NCBI GenBank assembly: GCA_039931675.1
Contig: JBDTRM010000266.1
Coordinates: forward strand, 1 to 64,000
Direction of reading: 5' to 3'
DNA: 64,000 bases
Origin: JAEUTH01 sp039931675
GTDB taxonomy: Bacteria > Bacteroidota > Bacteroidia > AKYH767-A > OLB10
Positions within the stretch are counted from its first letter, which is position 1. The number at the start of each line of letters is the position of its first letter. The notes under the pieces were generated by a model. It ran no database searches. It had not been told where the DNA came from and worked only from the letters and a program-made list of their open reading frames with translations. Shown here piece by piece: positions 51,583-61,661 of this stretch. Both the position numbers and the translations under genes were made by a program.

Positions 51583-52572
51583 AAAATAAATTCCAATTAA
51601 GATCAGCACATAGAAAGGCAACAGAAAAACAAGCAGTCCAAACAAAACTGAATCGTAATGTACAGTGCCTTTTGTAAACTTACCGGTTAAAAAACTACAT
51701 ATCCAATAATGTGGTATTAAAATTATTGAAGCATGTATAGCTGATGGAATAAATTTCTTTGTGGGTTTAATCTCCTTCTCATTAAATCCTTGTTTGATTT
51801 TTGATAGCAATTCAACACCATTATATTTTTTTTCAAGATTGTTCCAGTTGGTTATAAACTTTTGTTGCCTTATTGAACCATCAACAAGTTCATCATCTGT
51901 AAAAATTAATTCTTCGAGGCTTGATCTTAATTGCCGATTAAACTGCGAACTGAAATTTGGCTGATCTAATATCTCTATAAAATCATTTCTCGATAGCGGA
52001 GATCCGAAATTTATGATCATTGATTTGCCGGCTCCTTTGTAATGCTGGTAAGTGAGACCTACAGGAATTACAACTGTATGCATTGTGTTTTCATATTGCC
52101 AGGCTTGTTGCGCTAATCGCATCACTCCTTTTTTAAGCGGACGCAACTTCCAATTGTTTATGCAAAGCCCTTCTACAAAAATCAATACTGTTCCATTAGC
52201 ATTAAAAATTGATTGACATACTTGAAATGTCTCCAGATTTTTGCTGACATTTTCTATACCCTCGCTCAAACGATAAACAGGAATCATGTGGCTGGCTCTC
52301 AAAATTCCGGCTGCAATTTTATTTTTAAAAGCATCGCCCCGCGTAAGTGAATTTACAGGTTCATCTAAATTCACAGCAACTATCATTGCATCCATAAATG
52401 AATTAGGATGATTAATTGCAAGTATAATGGGTGTGTTAGCCAAAACATTTTCTTTGCCTATAACAGTTACCTTCTGATAAAAAACTGAAAATGCTTTTTT
52501 AAAAATATACCGCGTTATATAATAAAACATTGTTAATTCGTTTGAAAAATCCCCTGCAAGATAAGACCGCAA
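51562..52572 (-). CDS. Lysophospholipid acyltransferase (PlsC-like)
   Basis: 336 residues as called; Met15 (MFYYITRYIFKKAF) is an equally likely start. The acyltransferase block is AINHPNSFMDAM (His55, Asp61, the H-x5-D variant) followed by FVEGLCINNW as the acceptor motif, and VVIPVGLTY. Two C-terminal membrane helices (SIILIPHYWICSFL; VLFGLLVFLLPFYVLILIGI). Transfers acyl chains to glycerolipids at the inner membrane. Tail-to-tail overlap of 21 bp with the VOC gene. Confidence 0.85.
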   Translation of the reverse strand: MRSYLAGDFSNELTMFYYITRYIFKKAFSVFYQKVTVIGKENVLANTPIILAINHPNSFMDAMIVAVNLDEPVNSLTRGDAFKNKIAAGILRASHMIPVYRLSEGIENVSKNLETFQVCQSIFNANGTVLIFVEGLCINNWKLRPLKKGVMRLAQQAWQYENTMHTVVIPVGLTYQHYKGAGKSMIINFGSPLSRNDFIEILDQPNFSSQFNRQLRSSLEELIFTDDELVDGSIRQQKFITNWNNLEKKYNGVELLSKIKQGFNEKEIKPTKKFIPSAIHASIILIPHYWICSFLTGKFTKGTVHYDSVLFGLLVFLLPFYVLILIGIYFLIRHFV

Positions 52573-52656
52573 GATGCAAAAGCCAGGACAAAACGGAAAA
52601 CGTAAGTTTTGATAACCTACATAAAATTAAAGGATTATTATCACTAAATTAAAAAA

Positions 52657-52686
52657 GCCTTCGCTGGTTTTAAAACCAGCGAAGGC
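52657..52686 (-). terminator. Rho-independent terminator of sugar dehydrogenase gene 1
   Basis: A perfect 30-bp palindrome (arms GCCTTCGCTGGTTTT and complement) followed on the minus strand by six T. It lies 150 bp past the stop of the 1075-residue protein. The A-rich flank on the other side could also support plus-strand termination. Confidence 0.8.
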
Positions 52687-52836
52687 AAGAAAAAAATTTA
52701 TACTCATTCGGTTTCTTTCTCCTTTGTTCTTGGTTAAAAACCTGTCAAGCAAATCGGGAACTTTTTCAAACGCTCCGCTTAATCCTTTTGATGAGCGTGA
52801 AGGAATAAATTCAATTTCACTAATTTATAATAAAAT

Positions 52837-55800
52837 CTATTCCCGTATCACTGTTAGCTTTTGACGAAAGATTCCATTTTCATTTTCGATGTTTATTAAA
52901 TAAACACCTGAAGGCAGATCATTAATATTTATTGTTTGCTCATCATTGCCTTTCAGTATTACTGTTTTTGTAAGTTCACCTGTAACCCCGTATATTCTTA
53001 ATATGCTGCTGACATCAAAAACTGATTGCACCGTTATATGATCAGATGCAGGATCAGGAAACACGCTTATACCGCTACCTGGTGCTTTGTTATCCATTAC
53101 ATTTTCAACGGTAAATTCTTTTGGCATAGGCGTTCCTCCTGTAATAATAATCAACTGTGGCCGGTTATCTGCTGCCTCTTTTGTGTTAAACTTTGAACGT
53201 GTTGCCGGTGTTTCCCATTTATTACGCAACATAATGGAAATCAGGTTCGCTCCTGAAATTTGTTTAGCTGCAAAATATTCAGTCAGATCCCATGAATAAT
53301 ACTGTCGTGTTATGCCAACTGTTTTAGCCTGCACAACATCGTTATCATGCGAAGGCTGATTTGCATTGGTAATTCCAGTCTCTGTCCAGTTATTATTATT
53401 CACATTATGCACTTCCACTATTGCAGATCCGTCTTTTACATTTCCATACAGGCGCAACTTAGCTGAAGTAATAACCCCTGTTATACCTGATATATCAAAC
53501 TTAAGAAATGATTTTTGATTGTAATCAGTACCTATAGCTCTCTTGGTAATCATATACCCGGCACTGCCATAATTGTTATTAGCATATATCCCGCTTTGCA
53601 CATAAGCATCGGCCAGAAAGTTTAAATTTATGCTTTGTATGCCTGGCAATATTGATAAAACTGAAGCCGGAACAATCTTTTTAATAATGCCTGGCCCTTC
53701 ATATTTTACAATTAGTTTATTACCGGTTGCCCTGTCAAAGTAATCCAGTGTAATGGCATGCTTGCCTGCTTTCAATCCAATACGTCCCGTTTTTTCAATA
53801 GAAGCGTGTATCCCATCATTATCTACAACTAAATCATTTCCGATATATAGCCTGCTGCCATCATTTGATGTTGTATAAAATGTATAAATGCCATCGGTGA
53901 GTATGCGGATAAACCCGGTAAATCTAAAGCCAAAAAAGTCAGCCTGCGTAGCGGGTGTTAAATCAAAATTGTTTACTGTGCCTGTAGCCGCAGGTGTGAG
54001 CACGTCAAAATCCGGAATCTTTGTCCATGTGCCGGTAAAGAAGTCGTAATTCAAGCCGGCTATTGTACTGCCTGGTATGTTCGGATCGCGGAGCTGCGCT
54101 TCATAGTTGGCCGTGTATGTTTTATTATTAACAGGAATGGCAATGTCATGAGTCTTTGCACCACCTGTTGTCCAGTTGATATAATTATACGTCAGCGCAT
54201 TGTCTATTGTTTGGTGAGAAATTGCACCTATCGGGATAAGCATGCCTTCCACTGCCTGTATAGTATATGGTGCGTAAAATGGCTGTCCGTCAAATGTGAT
54301 TTTTAAACCAGGTGGATTGGAGGCAATGATGACGGTAGTTAGCCGGGGATCAATATCAACAAAATCAGTGTCAGTTTCATTTTGTGAATCTTTTACAACT
54401 AATACTAACCTGTAATAAACCGTGGCTTCAATTTCACCGCTGTTTGGAATATAAAACGAACCGCCTTTTACACCGTCAGGTGCGACAGGACCGGGATGTA
54501 TATGCATATCATGATGAAACTCCACATACCATGTAAAGGCACTTGCAGGAAGTGTTCCGTCTTCGGGATCAGTGCCTGTGCCTGCAAACGTTATCGTTGT
54601 GCCTGCCATATAAGTAGTGCCTGCTGCGGGCGAAGTTATACTTGCCAGAGGTGGATTATTGGCGCCCGTAACTGTTAGTGTAGCCGTATTACTTGTGGCA
54701 GTGCCTGAACTGTTAGTTACCGTTACACTATAGTTTCCTGCATCAGCAGCTATTACTGATGTTATGGTATATGATGAGTTAACCGCTCCGCCTATGTTTG
54801 TTCCGTTCTTTTTCCATTGATAATTAAGCGGTGCTGTACCGGTTGCTGTAACGCTGAAAGTAACAGGATTTCCTTGTGCCTTAGTAATGCTGTTAGGCTG
54901 GTTGGTAATAACAGGTGCCCCAGATGAGCTATAAACTATTTTAAAAACTGCGCCAGCGGTTCTTGATAAAAAATAAAGATTGCCGTCATTACCTGTAATA
55001 AGTCCTACAGTTCCATTTGCTATGCCCGTGGCAAAGCCGCTCTCTGTCCAAGCACTGCCATTAGGTGTAAGCATGCCAATCCAGTTATTGCAATGCTCAA
55101 GAAAAAAATAACATCCGATATATTGAGATGGATAGTTGGTTGAGGGAGGATTAAGAAATGTGCCCCCTGTAATGGCACACCCTTCAGTATTAGAGCTGCC
55201 ATGCATGTAACTATAAACAGGGCTGACAAAATTTGTCCCCTGTCCTTCTTCAGCTGGCCAACCAAAATTACGGCCGGGAAGAGTTGCATTGTCAATTTCT
55301 TCGTAGGTAGCTTGTCCAACATCGTTTACAAATATTTTCCCTGTGCCGGGTTGCACGGCTAATGTAAATGGATTTCTCAAACCATAACTCCATATTCTTC
55401 TTCTCTGGGCAGAGCCTGTTGTAAAAGGATTTCCGGGAGGAATGCCTCCATCGGTTTTAATTCTCAATATTTTTCCAAGATAAGTGTCAAGGTTCTGAGA
55501 ATTAGCAGAATTGGCATTTTCACCTACACCAACATAAAGGAATCCATCTACTCCAAACTGCAAATTACCGCCATTGTGATTAGTGGCAGTGCTGAGCGGA
55601 TCAAGATCAAGCAATACCATTTCGCTGCCAGGTACTGCAACATCACCGTTGGCAGTAAACCTGCTTATGCGATTATTGGCAGCCGATGCAAGCGTATAAT
55701 ACAGATAGATATAATGGTTGGAGTTAAAAGCAGGATCGAAAGCAATGCCTAACAGTCCGCGTTCGCCCGATTCATCAACACTCAAAGAAATAAATGGTTG

Positions 55801-56064
55801 CGCAAGCATGTTACCATTTTTAATCACCATTAATGCACCATTTTGCTGCGCTACAAACAAACGTCCGTCAGGGGCAAATGCCATTACAGTAGGGCTTCCT
55901 AAACCATTAGAAACCTGCACCTGGCTAAATCCGGGTGGCAGATTTTGCGCATTAAGAAAATTGTCAACTGACAACATCACTAATAATAAAGAGATCAAAA
56001 TAGATAATAGTGACATTTTAAAAATAGCAGTTAATCTTAACCGCGGAGAAATAATAATTTTCAT
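52837..56064 (-). CDS. Multidomain PQQ-type glucose/sorbosone dehydrogenase with PA14 and T9SS sorting domain (copy 1)
   Basis: 1075 residues. Signal segment, then a GSDH six-bladed propeller (about 45-380: FAPDGRLFVAQQNGALMVIK, RGLLGIAFDP, NHNGGNLQFG, RRIWSYGLRNPFTLAVQPG). Next come an Ig-like domain (about 385-465), a fibronectin/bacterial Ig-like unit (about 470-575), PA14 (about 675-790, DFFGFRFTGFIRILTDGIYT), a DNRLRE/CBM96-like domain (about 800-970) and a T9SS sorting domain (GSGISVFPDPASDHITVQS). Secreted to the surface, probably oxidising sugars with PQQ while PA14/CBM bind glycans. Tandem paralogue of the gene upstream, collinear along its full length. Confidence 0.9.
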   Translation of the reverse strand: MKIIISPRLRLTAIFKMSLLSILISLLLVMLSVDNFLNAQNLPPGFSQVQVSNGLGSPTVMAFAPDGRLFVAQQNGALMVIKNGNMLAQPFISLSVDESGERGLLGIAFDPAFNSNHYIYLYYTLASAANNRISRFTANGDVAVPGSEMVLLDLDPLSTATNHNGGNLQFGVDGFLYVGVGENANSANSQNLDTYLGKILRIKTDGGIPPGNPFTTGSAQRRRIWSYGLRNPFTLAVQPGTGKIFVNDVGQATYEEIDNATLPGRNFGWPAEEGQGTNFVSPVYSYMHGSSNTEGCAITGGTFLNPPSTNYPSQYIGCYFFLEHCNNWIGMLTPNGSAWTESGFATGIANGTVGLITGNDGNLYFLSRTAGAVFKIVYSSSGAPVITNQPNSITKAQGNPVTFSVTATGTAPLNYQWKKNGTNIGGAVNSSYTITSVIAADAGNYSVTVTNSSGTATSNTATLTVTGANNPPLASITSPAAGTTYMAGTTITFAGTGTDPEDGTLPASAFTWYVEFHHDMHIHPGPVAPDGVKGGSFYIPNSGEIEATVYYRLVLVVKDSQNETDTDFVDIDPRLTTVIIASNPPGLKITFDGQPFYAPYTIQAVEGMLIPIGAISHQTIDNALTYNYINWTTGGAKTHDIAIPVNNKTYTANYEAQLRDPNIPGSTIAGLNYDFFTGTWTKIPDFDVLTPAATGTVNNFDLTPATQADFFGFRFTGFIRILTDGIYTFYTTSNDGSRLYIGNDLVVDNDGIHASIEKTGRIGLKAGKHAITLDYFDRATGNKLIVKYEGPGIIKKIVPASVLSILPGIQSINLNFLADAYVQSGIYANNNYGSAGYMITKRAIGTDYNQKSFLKFDISGITGVITSAKLRLYGNVKDGSAIVEVHNVNNNNWTETGITNANQPSHDNDVVQAKTVGITRQYYSWDLTEYFAAKQISGANLISIMLRNKWETPATRSKFNTKEAADNRPQLIIITGGTPMPKEFTVENVMDNKAPGSGISVFPDPASDHITVQSVFDVSSILRIYGVTGELTKTVILKGNDEQTININDLPSGVYLINIENENGIFRQKLTVIRE

Positions 56065-56210
56065 GTTATTAAAATTAAATTTATGAGTTTAAAAAAAAGT
56101 GAGCGGGTAATTGTTTTGATAAAAAATCGAACAAAAATTCCAGAGTGATTATAAAGCACCCCACTTGTTAAACTCTAAAATTATATGCCATGTTAATCCG
56201 TTACATAAAT

Positions 56211-59200
56211 CTATTCCCTGATAACAGTTAGCTTTTGACGAAAGATTCCATTTTCATTTGCGATGTTTATCAAATAAACACCTGGAGGCATATCATTAAT
56301 ATTTATTGTTTGTTCACTTTTAGCTTTAAGTGCTGCAGTTTTTATAAGTTCACCTGTAATCCCGTATATTTTTATTATGCTACTTACATCTAAAACTGAC
56401 TGCACAGTTATATAATCAGATGCAGGATCAGGAAACAGGCTTATACCAACATGCGATTCATTATTATCTATTGCATTTTCTGCCGGAAGTTGTTTAGGGA
56501 TAGGTGCTGGTTTGGTAATAATAATCAACTGCGGTTGATAATTGGCAGCCTCTTTTGTATTAAACTTTGCACGTGTTGCCGGTGTTTCCTTGTCATTATA
56601 CAACATAATTGACACCAGGCTTTCTCCTGAACTTTGTTTAGCTGCAAAATATGATAAAAGGTCCCATGAATAATACTGTAGTGAATCACCAACTGTTTTA
56701 GCCTGTACGATATTGCTATCATGAGGAGGCTGATTTGCAGCGGTAATGGCAGTTTCAGCCCAGTTGTTGTCACTCACATTATATACCTCAACATTTGCAG
56801 ATGCATCTTTTATGTTGCCATATAAACGCAACTTAGCTGAAATAATAACACCAGTTAAAGCTGATATATCAAACTTAAGAAATGATTTTTGAATATCATC
56901 AGTTAATGAAGTTTGCTTTGTTTTCATTAACGCAACGCTGCCATAATTGATTGTATCATAAATCCCGTCCTGTACATAAGCATCTGCCGTAGTACTTAAA
57001 TAAAAGCGCTGTGTGCCCGGCAATATTGATAATGCTGATGCGGGAATACTTTTTTTATTAATACCGGGACCTTCATATTTTACAATTAATTTATGAATAG
57101 TTACCCTGTCAAAGTAATCAACTGTAATTGCATGTTTGCCAGCTTTCAATCCAATACGCCCCATTTTTTCGACAGCAATGTGCAGGCCATCATTATCCAC
57201 TACTAAATCGTCTCCGATATACAACCTGCTGCCATCATTAGATGTGGTATAAAAGGTGTAAATACCATCTGAGGGCACATGAATAAAACCGTTAAATCTA
57301 AATCCAAAAAAGTCGGCTTGTGTAGCCTGCGTTAAGTCAAAATTATTTACTGTGCCTGCTGCCACGGGCGTGAGTAAGTCGAAATCGGGAATCTTTGTCC
57401 ATGTGCCGGTATAAAAATCATAATTCAAACCAGCTACTGTAATGCCCGGTGAATTTGGATTGCGAAGCTGCACCTCATAGTTGGCGGTGTAAGTTTTATC
57501 ATTAACAGGAATGGTAATATTATGCGTCATTGCACCACCCGGTGTCCAGTTGGTATAATTATACGTTAGGGCATTGTCAATTGTTTGGGGAAAAATTGCA
57601 CCAATAGGCACCACCATGCCTTCAACCATATCTATCGAGTATGGAGTAATAAATGGCTGACCGTTAAAGGTGACTTTTAACCCCGGTGGATTAGAAGCCA
57701 TGGTAACGGTAGTAAGTCGCGGCATAATATCAACAAAAGCAGTATCCGTTGCACTATGTGCATCTGTTACAACAAGTACTAACCTGTAATAAACCATGGT
57801 TGCAATTTCACCGATGTCAGGAATATAAAACGAACCGCTTTTTAAGCCATCAGGTGCAGTGGGACCGGGATGTAAATGCGTATCATGATGAAACTCAACA
57901 TACCACCTAAATGCACTTGCCGGAAGTATTCCGTCCTGTGGATCGGTGCCTGTGCCTGTAAACGAAATTGAGGAGCCGGCTGCATAAGTAGTGCCTGCTG
58001 CGGGCGAGGTAATCACAGCTACAGGAGGATTATTGGGACCTGTAACTGTAAGCGTAACCGTTTTACTAAAAACAGTATCTACACTGTTGCTTACTTTTAC
58101 ACGATAATTTCCTGAATCAGCAGGTACAACTGATGCTATGGTATATGATGGGTTAACCGCACCGGTTATTTTTATTCCGTTCTTTGACCATTGATAATTA
58201 AGGGCTGCTGCACCTTTGGCTGATACACTAAACGTAGCAGCATTACCCAGTGACTTTGAAATGCTTTTAGGTTGATTTGTTATAACAGGCGCCCCGGTAG
58301 GATTATAAATTATTTTATAAACTGCGCCACCGCTTCTTGATAGAAAATAAAGATTACCATCATTGCCGGTTATAATTCCTATAGATCCGAGTGCTATGCC
58401 TGTGGCAAAGGTGCTGTCCGTCCATGAACTTCCGTTAGGTGTAAGCATGCCAATCCAGTCATTACAATGTTCAACAAAAAAATAACATCCAGTATATTTT
58501 GCAGGATAGTTTGTTGAGGGAGGATTAAAAAAAGTTCCGCCTGTTATGGCACAGCCTTCATTATTGGCGCTGCCATGCCCGTAACTATAAACAGGGCTGA
58601 CAAAATTTGTACCCGGTCCTTCTTCGGCAGGCCAGCCAAAATTATGGCCCGGTAAGGTTGCATTATCAATTTCCTCGTAGGTCACCTGTCCCACATCGTT
58701 TACAAATATTTTCCCGGTACCGGGTTGCACAGCTAATGTAAACGGATTTCTCACACCATAACTCCATATTCTTTTTTTCTGGGCAGTGCCCGTTGTAAAA
58801 GGATTTCCGGTAGGAATGCCTCCATCGGTTTTAATTCTTAATATCTTGCCATGATAAGTGTTCAAATTCTGGGAGTTAGCAGGATAGTCATTTTCACCTA
58901 CGCCAACGTAAAGATATCCGTCAGTTCCAAACTGCAAACTACCACCATTGTGATTAGTAGCTGTACTAAGCGGATCAAGATCAAGCAATACCATTTCGCT
59001 TCCCGGCACAGCAACATCACCGTCAGCAGTAAACCTGCTTATGCGATTATTGGCACCAGAAAGAAGCGTATAATAAAGATAAATATATTGATTGGTGTTA
59101 AAATCAGGGTCGAAAGCAATGCCTAAGAATCCTCGCCCACCCGATTCATCAACGCTGAGAAAAACAAATGGTTGCATAAGTATGTTACCGTTTTTAATGA

Positions 59201-59441
59201 CCTTTAATGCGCCATTCTGTTGAGCTACAAACAAGCGTCCGTCAGGAGCAAATGCCATTACAGTGGGGTTAATTAAACCGGTAACCACCTGCACCTGTGC
59301 AAAACCCGGAGGCAGATTTAGTGCATTAAGGAAATTGCCAACTGAAAATACAACTAATGAAATTGAAATGATGAAAGTGAATAATACTGACATTTTAAAA
59401 ACATCAGTTAATCTTAACCTCTGGTAAGTAAGAACGTTCAT
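56211..59441 (-). CDS. Multidomain PQQ-type glucose/sorbosone dehydrogenase with PA14 and T9SS sorting domain (copy 2)
   Basis: 1076 residues, domain for domain the same as the downstream copy (GSDH, Ig-like, Ig/Fn-like, PA14, DNRLRE, T9SS tail GISLFPDPASDYITVQS). The GSDH core is most conserved; differences cluster in the Ig-like domain and the linkers. Stop and start of the two genes are 146 bp apart, and the nearly matching 5' leaders (TGTTATTAAA just upstream of each ATG) suggest the duplication included the promoter. Confidence 0.9.
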   Translation of the reverse strand: MNVLTYQRLRLTDVFKMSVLFTFIISISLVVFSVGNFLNALNLPPGFAQVQVVTGLINPTVMAFAPDGRLFVAQQNGALKVIKNGNILMQPFVFLSVDESGGRGFLGIAFDPDFNTNQYIYLYYTLLSGANNRISRFTADGDVAVPGSEMVLLDLDPLSTATNHNGGSLQFGTDGYLYVGVGENDYPANSQNLNTYHGKILRIKTDGGIPTGNPFTTGTAQKKRIWSYGVRNPFTLAVQPGTGKIFVNDVGQVTYEEIDNATLPGHNFGWPAEEGPGTNFVSPVYSYGHGSANNEGCAITGGTFFNPPSTNYPAKYTGCYFFVEHCNDWIGMLTPNGSSWTDSTFATGIALGSIGIITGNDGNLYFLSRSGGAVYKIIYNPTGAPVITNQPKSISKSLGNAATFSVSAKGAAALNYQWSKNGIKITGAVNPSYTIASVVPADSGNYRVKVSNSVDTVFSKTVTLTVTGPNNPPVAVITSPAAGTTYAAGSSISFTGTGTDPQDGILPASAFRWYVEFHHDTHLHPGPTAPDGLKSGSFYIPDIGEIATMVYYRLVLVVTDAHSATDTAFVDIMPRLTTVTMASNPPGLKVTFNGQPFITPYSIDMVEGMVVPIGAIFPQTIDNALTYNYTNWTPGGAMTHNITIPVNDKTYTANYEVQLRNPNSPGITVAGLNYDFYTGTWTKIPDFDLLTPVAAGTVNNFDLTQATQADFFGFRFNGFIHVPSDGIYTFYTTSNDGSRLYIGDDLVVDNDGLHIAVEKMGRIGLKAGKHAITVDYFDRVTIHKLIVKYEGPGINKKSIPASALSILPGTQRFYLSTTADAYVQDGIYDTINYGSVALMKTKQTSLTDDIQKSFLKFDISALTGVIISAKLRLYGNIKDASANVEVYNVSDNNWAETAITAANQPPHDSNIVQAKTVGDSLQYYSWDLLSYFAAKQSSGESLVSIMLYNDKETPATRAKFNTKEAANYQPQLIIITKPAPIPKQLPAENAIDNNESHVGISLFPDPASDYITVQSVLDVSSIIKIYGITGELIKTAALKAKSEQTININDMPPGVYLINIANENGIFRQKLTVIRE

Positions 59442-59602
59442 GTTATTAAATTTATGTTTTTTAAAATAATGAGAGAATGATTTTTGTCGTTAAAATACAA
59501 ATGATTTTTCTGAGAAGCGTATATAAAATACCTCACTTGCTAAACTATATAAAACCATACCGCGTTAATCCGGTAAAATGAACCTGAATTTATCAGCGAA
59601 AC

Positions 59603-60013
59603 TTAAAAAGCAAAATCATCCTTCTTAAAATCAAAACTGAGTATCTTATTAAGCGCTTCTATCAAAAAAGTAAAATTATTTGGTTTAGTCAGGAAGAGCG
59701 ATGCTCCCAACTTTTTTGATCGTTCCACATCGTTGGGTTGACTGGAGGTGGAGTAAATTATTACAGGTATATCTTTATAACGGTCCTGCCTCTTTAAAAT
59801 TGAAAGGCACTCAAAACCATCCATTACAGGCATATTAATATCAAGAAAAATAATATCAGGTGGTGGTGGCCAGGCAATTTTTTCAAGTGCATCAAGTCCA
59901 TTGTTGGCAATAATACATTCAGGAACGTTCTGCAGTTCGCTTAACGCATCTTTAAACAGATACTGATCATCTGCATCATCATCAACAAATAAAACCTTTT
60001 TTGCGTAGTTCAT
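59603..60013 (-). CDS. Single-domain response regulator (REC only) 1
   Basis: 136 residues, receiver domain alone. Acidic pocket DDD (11-13), phosphoacceptor Asp58 in FLDINMP, switch Ser/Thr in STSS, and Lys in TKP. No output domain, so it works through a partner, typically in Rcp/CheY-like phosphorelays. No histidine kinase is nearby. Precedes the duplicated dehydrogenase genes but is not obviously linked to them. Confidence 0.9.
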   Translation of the reverse strand: MNYAKKVLFVDDDADDQYLFKDALSELQNVPECIIANNGLDALEKIAWPPPPDIIFLDINMPVMDGFECLSILKRQDRYKDIPVIIYSTSSQPNDVERSKKLGASLFLTKPNNFTFLIEALNKILSFDFKKDDFAF

Positions 60014-60399
60014 AAGTTTAGGTTTAGTGCAAACGTAAAAAATTTAACTAACCAATTTATCGAAATTTAAAATTAAATTAATCAATTAACTATGAATAAC
60101 ATTTTTTATCGCATTTAATTGAATGCAATTTGTTGCATAGAATTTGCAATACATCATTATGGTTGGTTTAGGTTCGGGGCAGTGTGGTTACTGCCCCGCT
60201 TTTATTTATGACATCTGCAATTGCTTTTTAACGCCCTGCTGTAGCCACTTTCCAAAATAATTTCCTTACAGATTTAAAGTTCAGAAAAACAAATTTTAAG
60301 CCAATTAGTTTTCAATAATCAAAAGTATCGGCATTTTATTTCGCAATTACTTCACCCCAAATCGGGAAATAAATTCCCACACTGCTGGTTGGTACTTAA
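60014..60399. other. Intergenic with hairpin, no gene seen
   Basis: 386 bp between two minus-strand response regulator genes with no protein-coding frame. Contains a 9-bp-arm hairpin CGGGGCAGT/ACTGCCCCG (60175-60198) followed by GCTTTTATTT on the plus strand, terminator-like for a plus transcript that no visible gene supplies. Confidence 0.5.
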
Positions 60400-60813
60400 T
60401 CAGTCAATTGCTGCATAATCTGAAAAGTGTTTTTTTACAATTCTTTTAATCATTTCTTGCGAAAGTGGCTTGTTTTCAAAACCATTGATACGATTAAACT
60501 TTTTTGCTTTTTCCTCATCATCAGGATTCAATGAAGTAGTGAGCATGATAATAACATTTTTAGCTTTCAGATCAAAAGATAGTTTCTCATATTCCCCAAG
60601 AAACTCCCAGCCATTCATTTTTGGCATATTGATATCTAAAAAAATCAGATCAGGGGAAGGAGTTTCATTAGCCAGTATTTCTAATGCCTCAAAACCACTT
60701 ACCGCAATCCTTAGATGATGAGTAACATCTGCTTCATTAATTATGAGCTGGTGAAAATAATTATCATCTTCATCATCATCAATCAGCATAATAAGATTTA
60801 GTTTCTTTTTCAT
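60400..60813 (-). CDS. Single-domain response regulator (REC only) 2
   Basis: 137 residues from ATG at 60813 (MKKKLNLIMLIDDDEDDNYF). The open frame reaches 60891 but the extra 26 residues are not receiver-like. Acidic residues DDDEDD (12-17), phosphoacceptor Asp60 in FLDINMP, TTS switch and NKP lysine. Receiver-only protein in a Bacteroidota-typical pair with the one at 59603. The downstream partner is unknown. Confidence 0.85.
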   Translation of the reverse strand: MKKKLNLIMLIDDDEDDNYFHQLIINEADVTHHLRIAVSGFEALEILANETPSPDLIFLDINMPKMNGWEFLGEYEKLSFDLKAKNVIIMLTTSLNPDDEEKAKKFNRINGFENKPLSQEMIKRIVKKHFSDYAAID

Positions 60814-60905
60814 CAGATTTTGTTTTTTTCTATTATAAAATAAATTATCCATCCCATTTTTACCCGCAAAAAAAATCAAAATATCATTCAATTCGTTTTG
60901 AAATT

Positions 60906-61250
60906 TTATGCCTTAGCCTGAGTTATCCTGATCAATTCATTTCTTCTTGTTACAAGTGCTTCGATAGTTTCAAAGAATTCCATACTTTCTTTATTATTCA
61001 AATATTTTACACCTTCATTTCCCAACTGGATAACATATTCAGAATAAAACATTACAAAAGGCCTTGGTTTACCTGAACCTTGCTCATCAATCACGCCCTG
61101 GTAAATAGTTTCAATTGAATATACACAACTGTTTATTATAGCAAGATATTCGGGCAATACATAATTTTCCATTTCATATAAAGCCCACAGTTCATAATCC
61201 TGTTCTGAAACTTCTGTGAGTTTATTATGTTTATAAATAAAATATTTCAT
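60906..61250 (-). CDS. Small hypothetical protein upstream of response regulator
   Basis: 114 residues from ATG at 61250 (MKYFIYKHNKLTEVSEQDYE); the frame could extend to 61283. Soluble, mixed alpha/beta, no signal or known motif. Same strand and 92 bp upstream of response regulator 2, so possibly co-transcribed. Not recognised. Confidence 0.55.
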   Translation of the reverse strand: MKYFIYKHNKLTEVSEQDYELWALYEMENYVLPEYLAIINSCVYSIETIYQGVIDEQGSGKPRPFVMFYSEYVIQLGNEGVKYLNNKESMEFFETIEALVTRRNELIRITQAKA

Positions 61251-61283
61251 GCAAATAATTTGTCCATTGAAATGATGAATCAA

Positions 61284-61661
61284 ACTGCACCAATAAGTCT
61301 TACAAGAAACGGACGCATAAAAACCGGGTAATATTTTAGTTGAATAAATTTTAAACTTCCTGATTTAAATTATCATTCAGTTAAGACTACCCTTCATAGA
61401 ATAACCCTGAAAAGCAATCATACTTTAAGAAGATAAAATTTCACTCCCCTACTCTACTATATATCATTTGCTGTTATTGTCAGCAACATAAGCATGGCCT
61501 CTCTTCATCAGATTCTTTAACAAATGCCTGGGTTATTATTTATCCTTTAATTAAAGACCATAAAAAAACCGTGCCTGATATTGGAATGACATCAAGAACT
61601 CAAAAGAAAAGCCGTTATATGTTTATTGACAACGGCTTCACTTTTTAATTTTACAATTTAA
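61284..61661. other. Intergenic, no gene seen
   Basis: 378 bp between the small hypothetical gene and the T9SS pseudogene. Holds the terminator-like hairpin at 61608-61638; otherwise AT-rich, with nothing recognisable. Confidence 0.5.
61608..61638 (-). terminator. Hairpin terminator beyond T9SS pseudogene
   Basis: AGCCGTT-type arms (61608-61616 and 61631-61638) around a 14-base loop, followed on the minus strand by TTTTCTTTT. It sits 24 bp after the pseudogene stop and probably ended the ancestral transcript. Confidence 0.55.
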
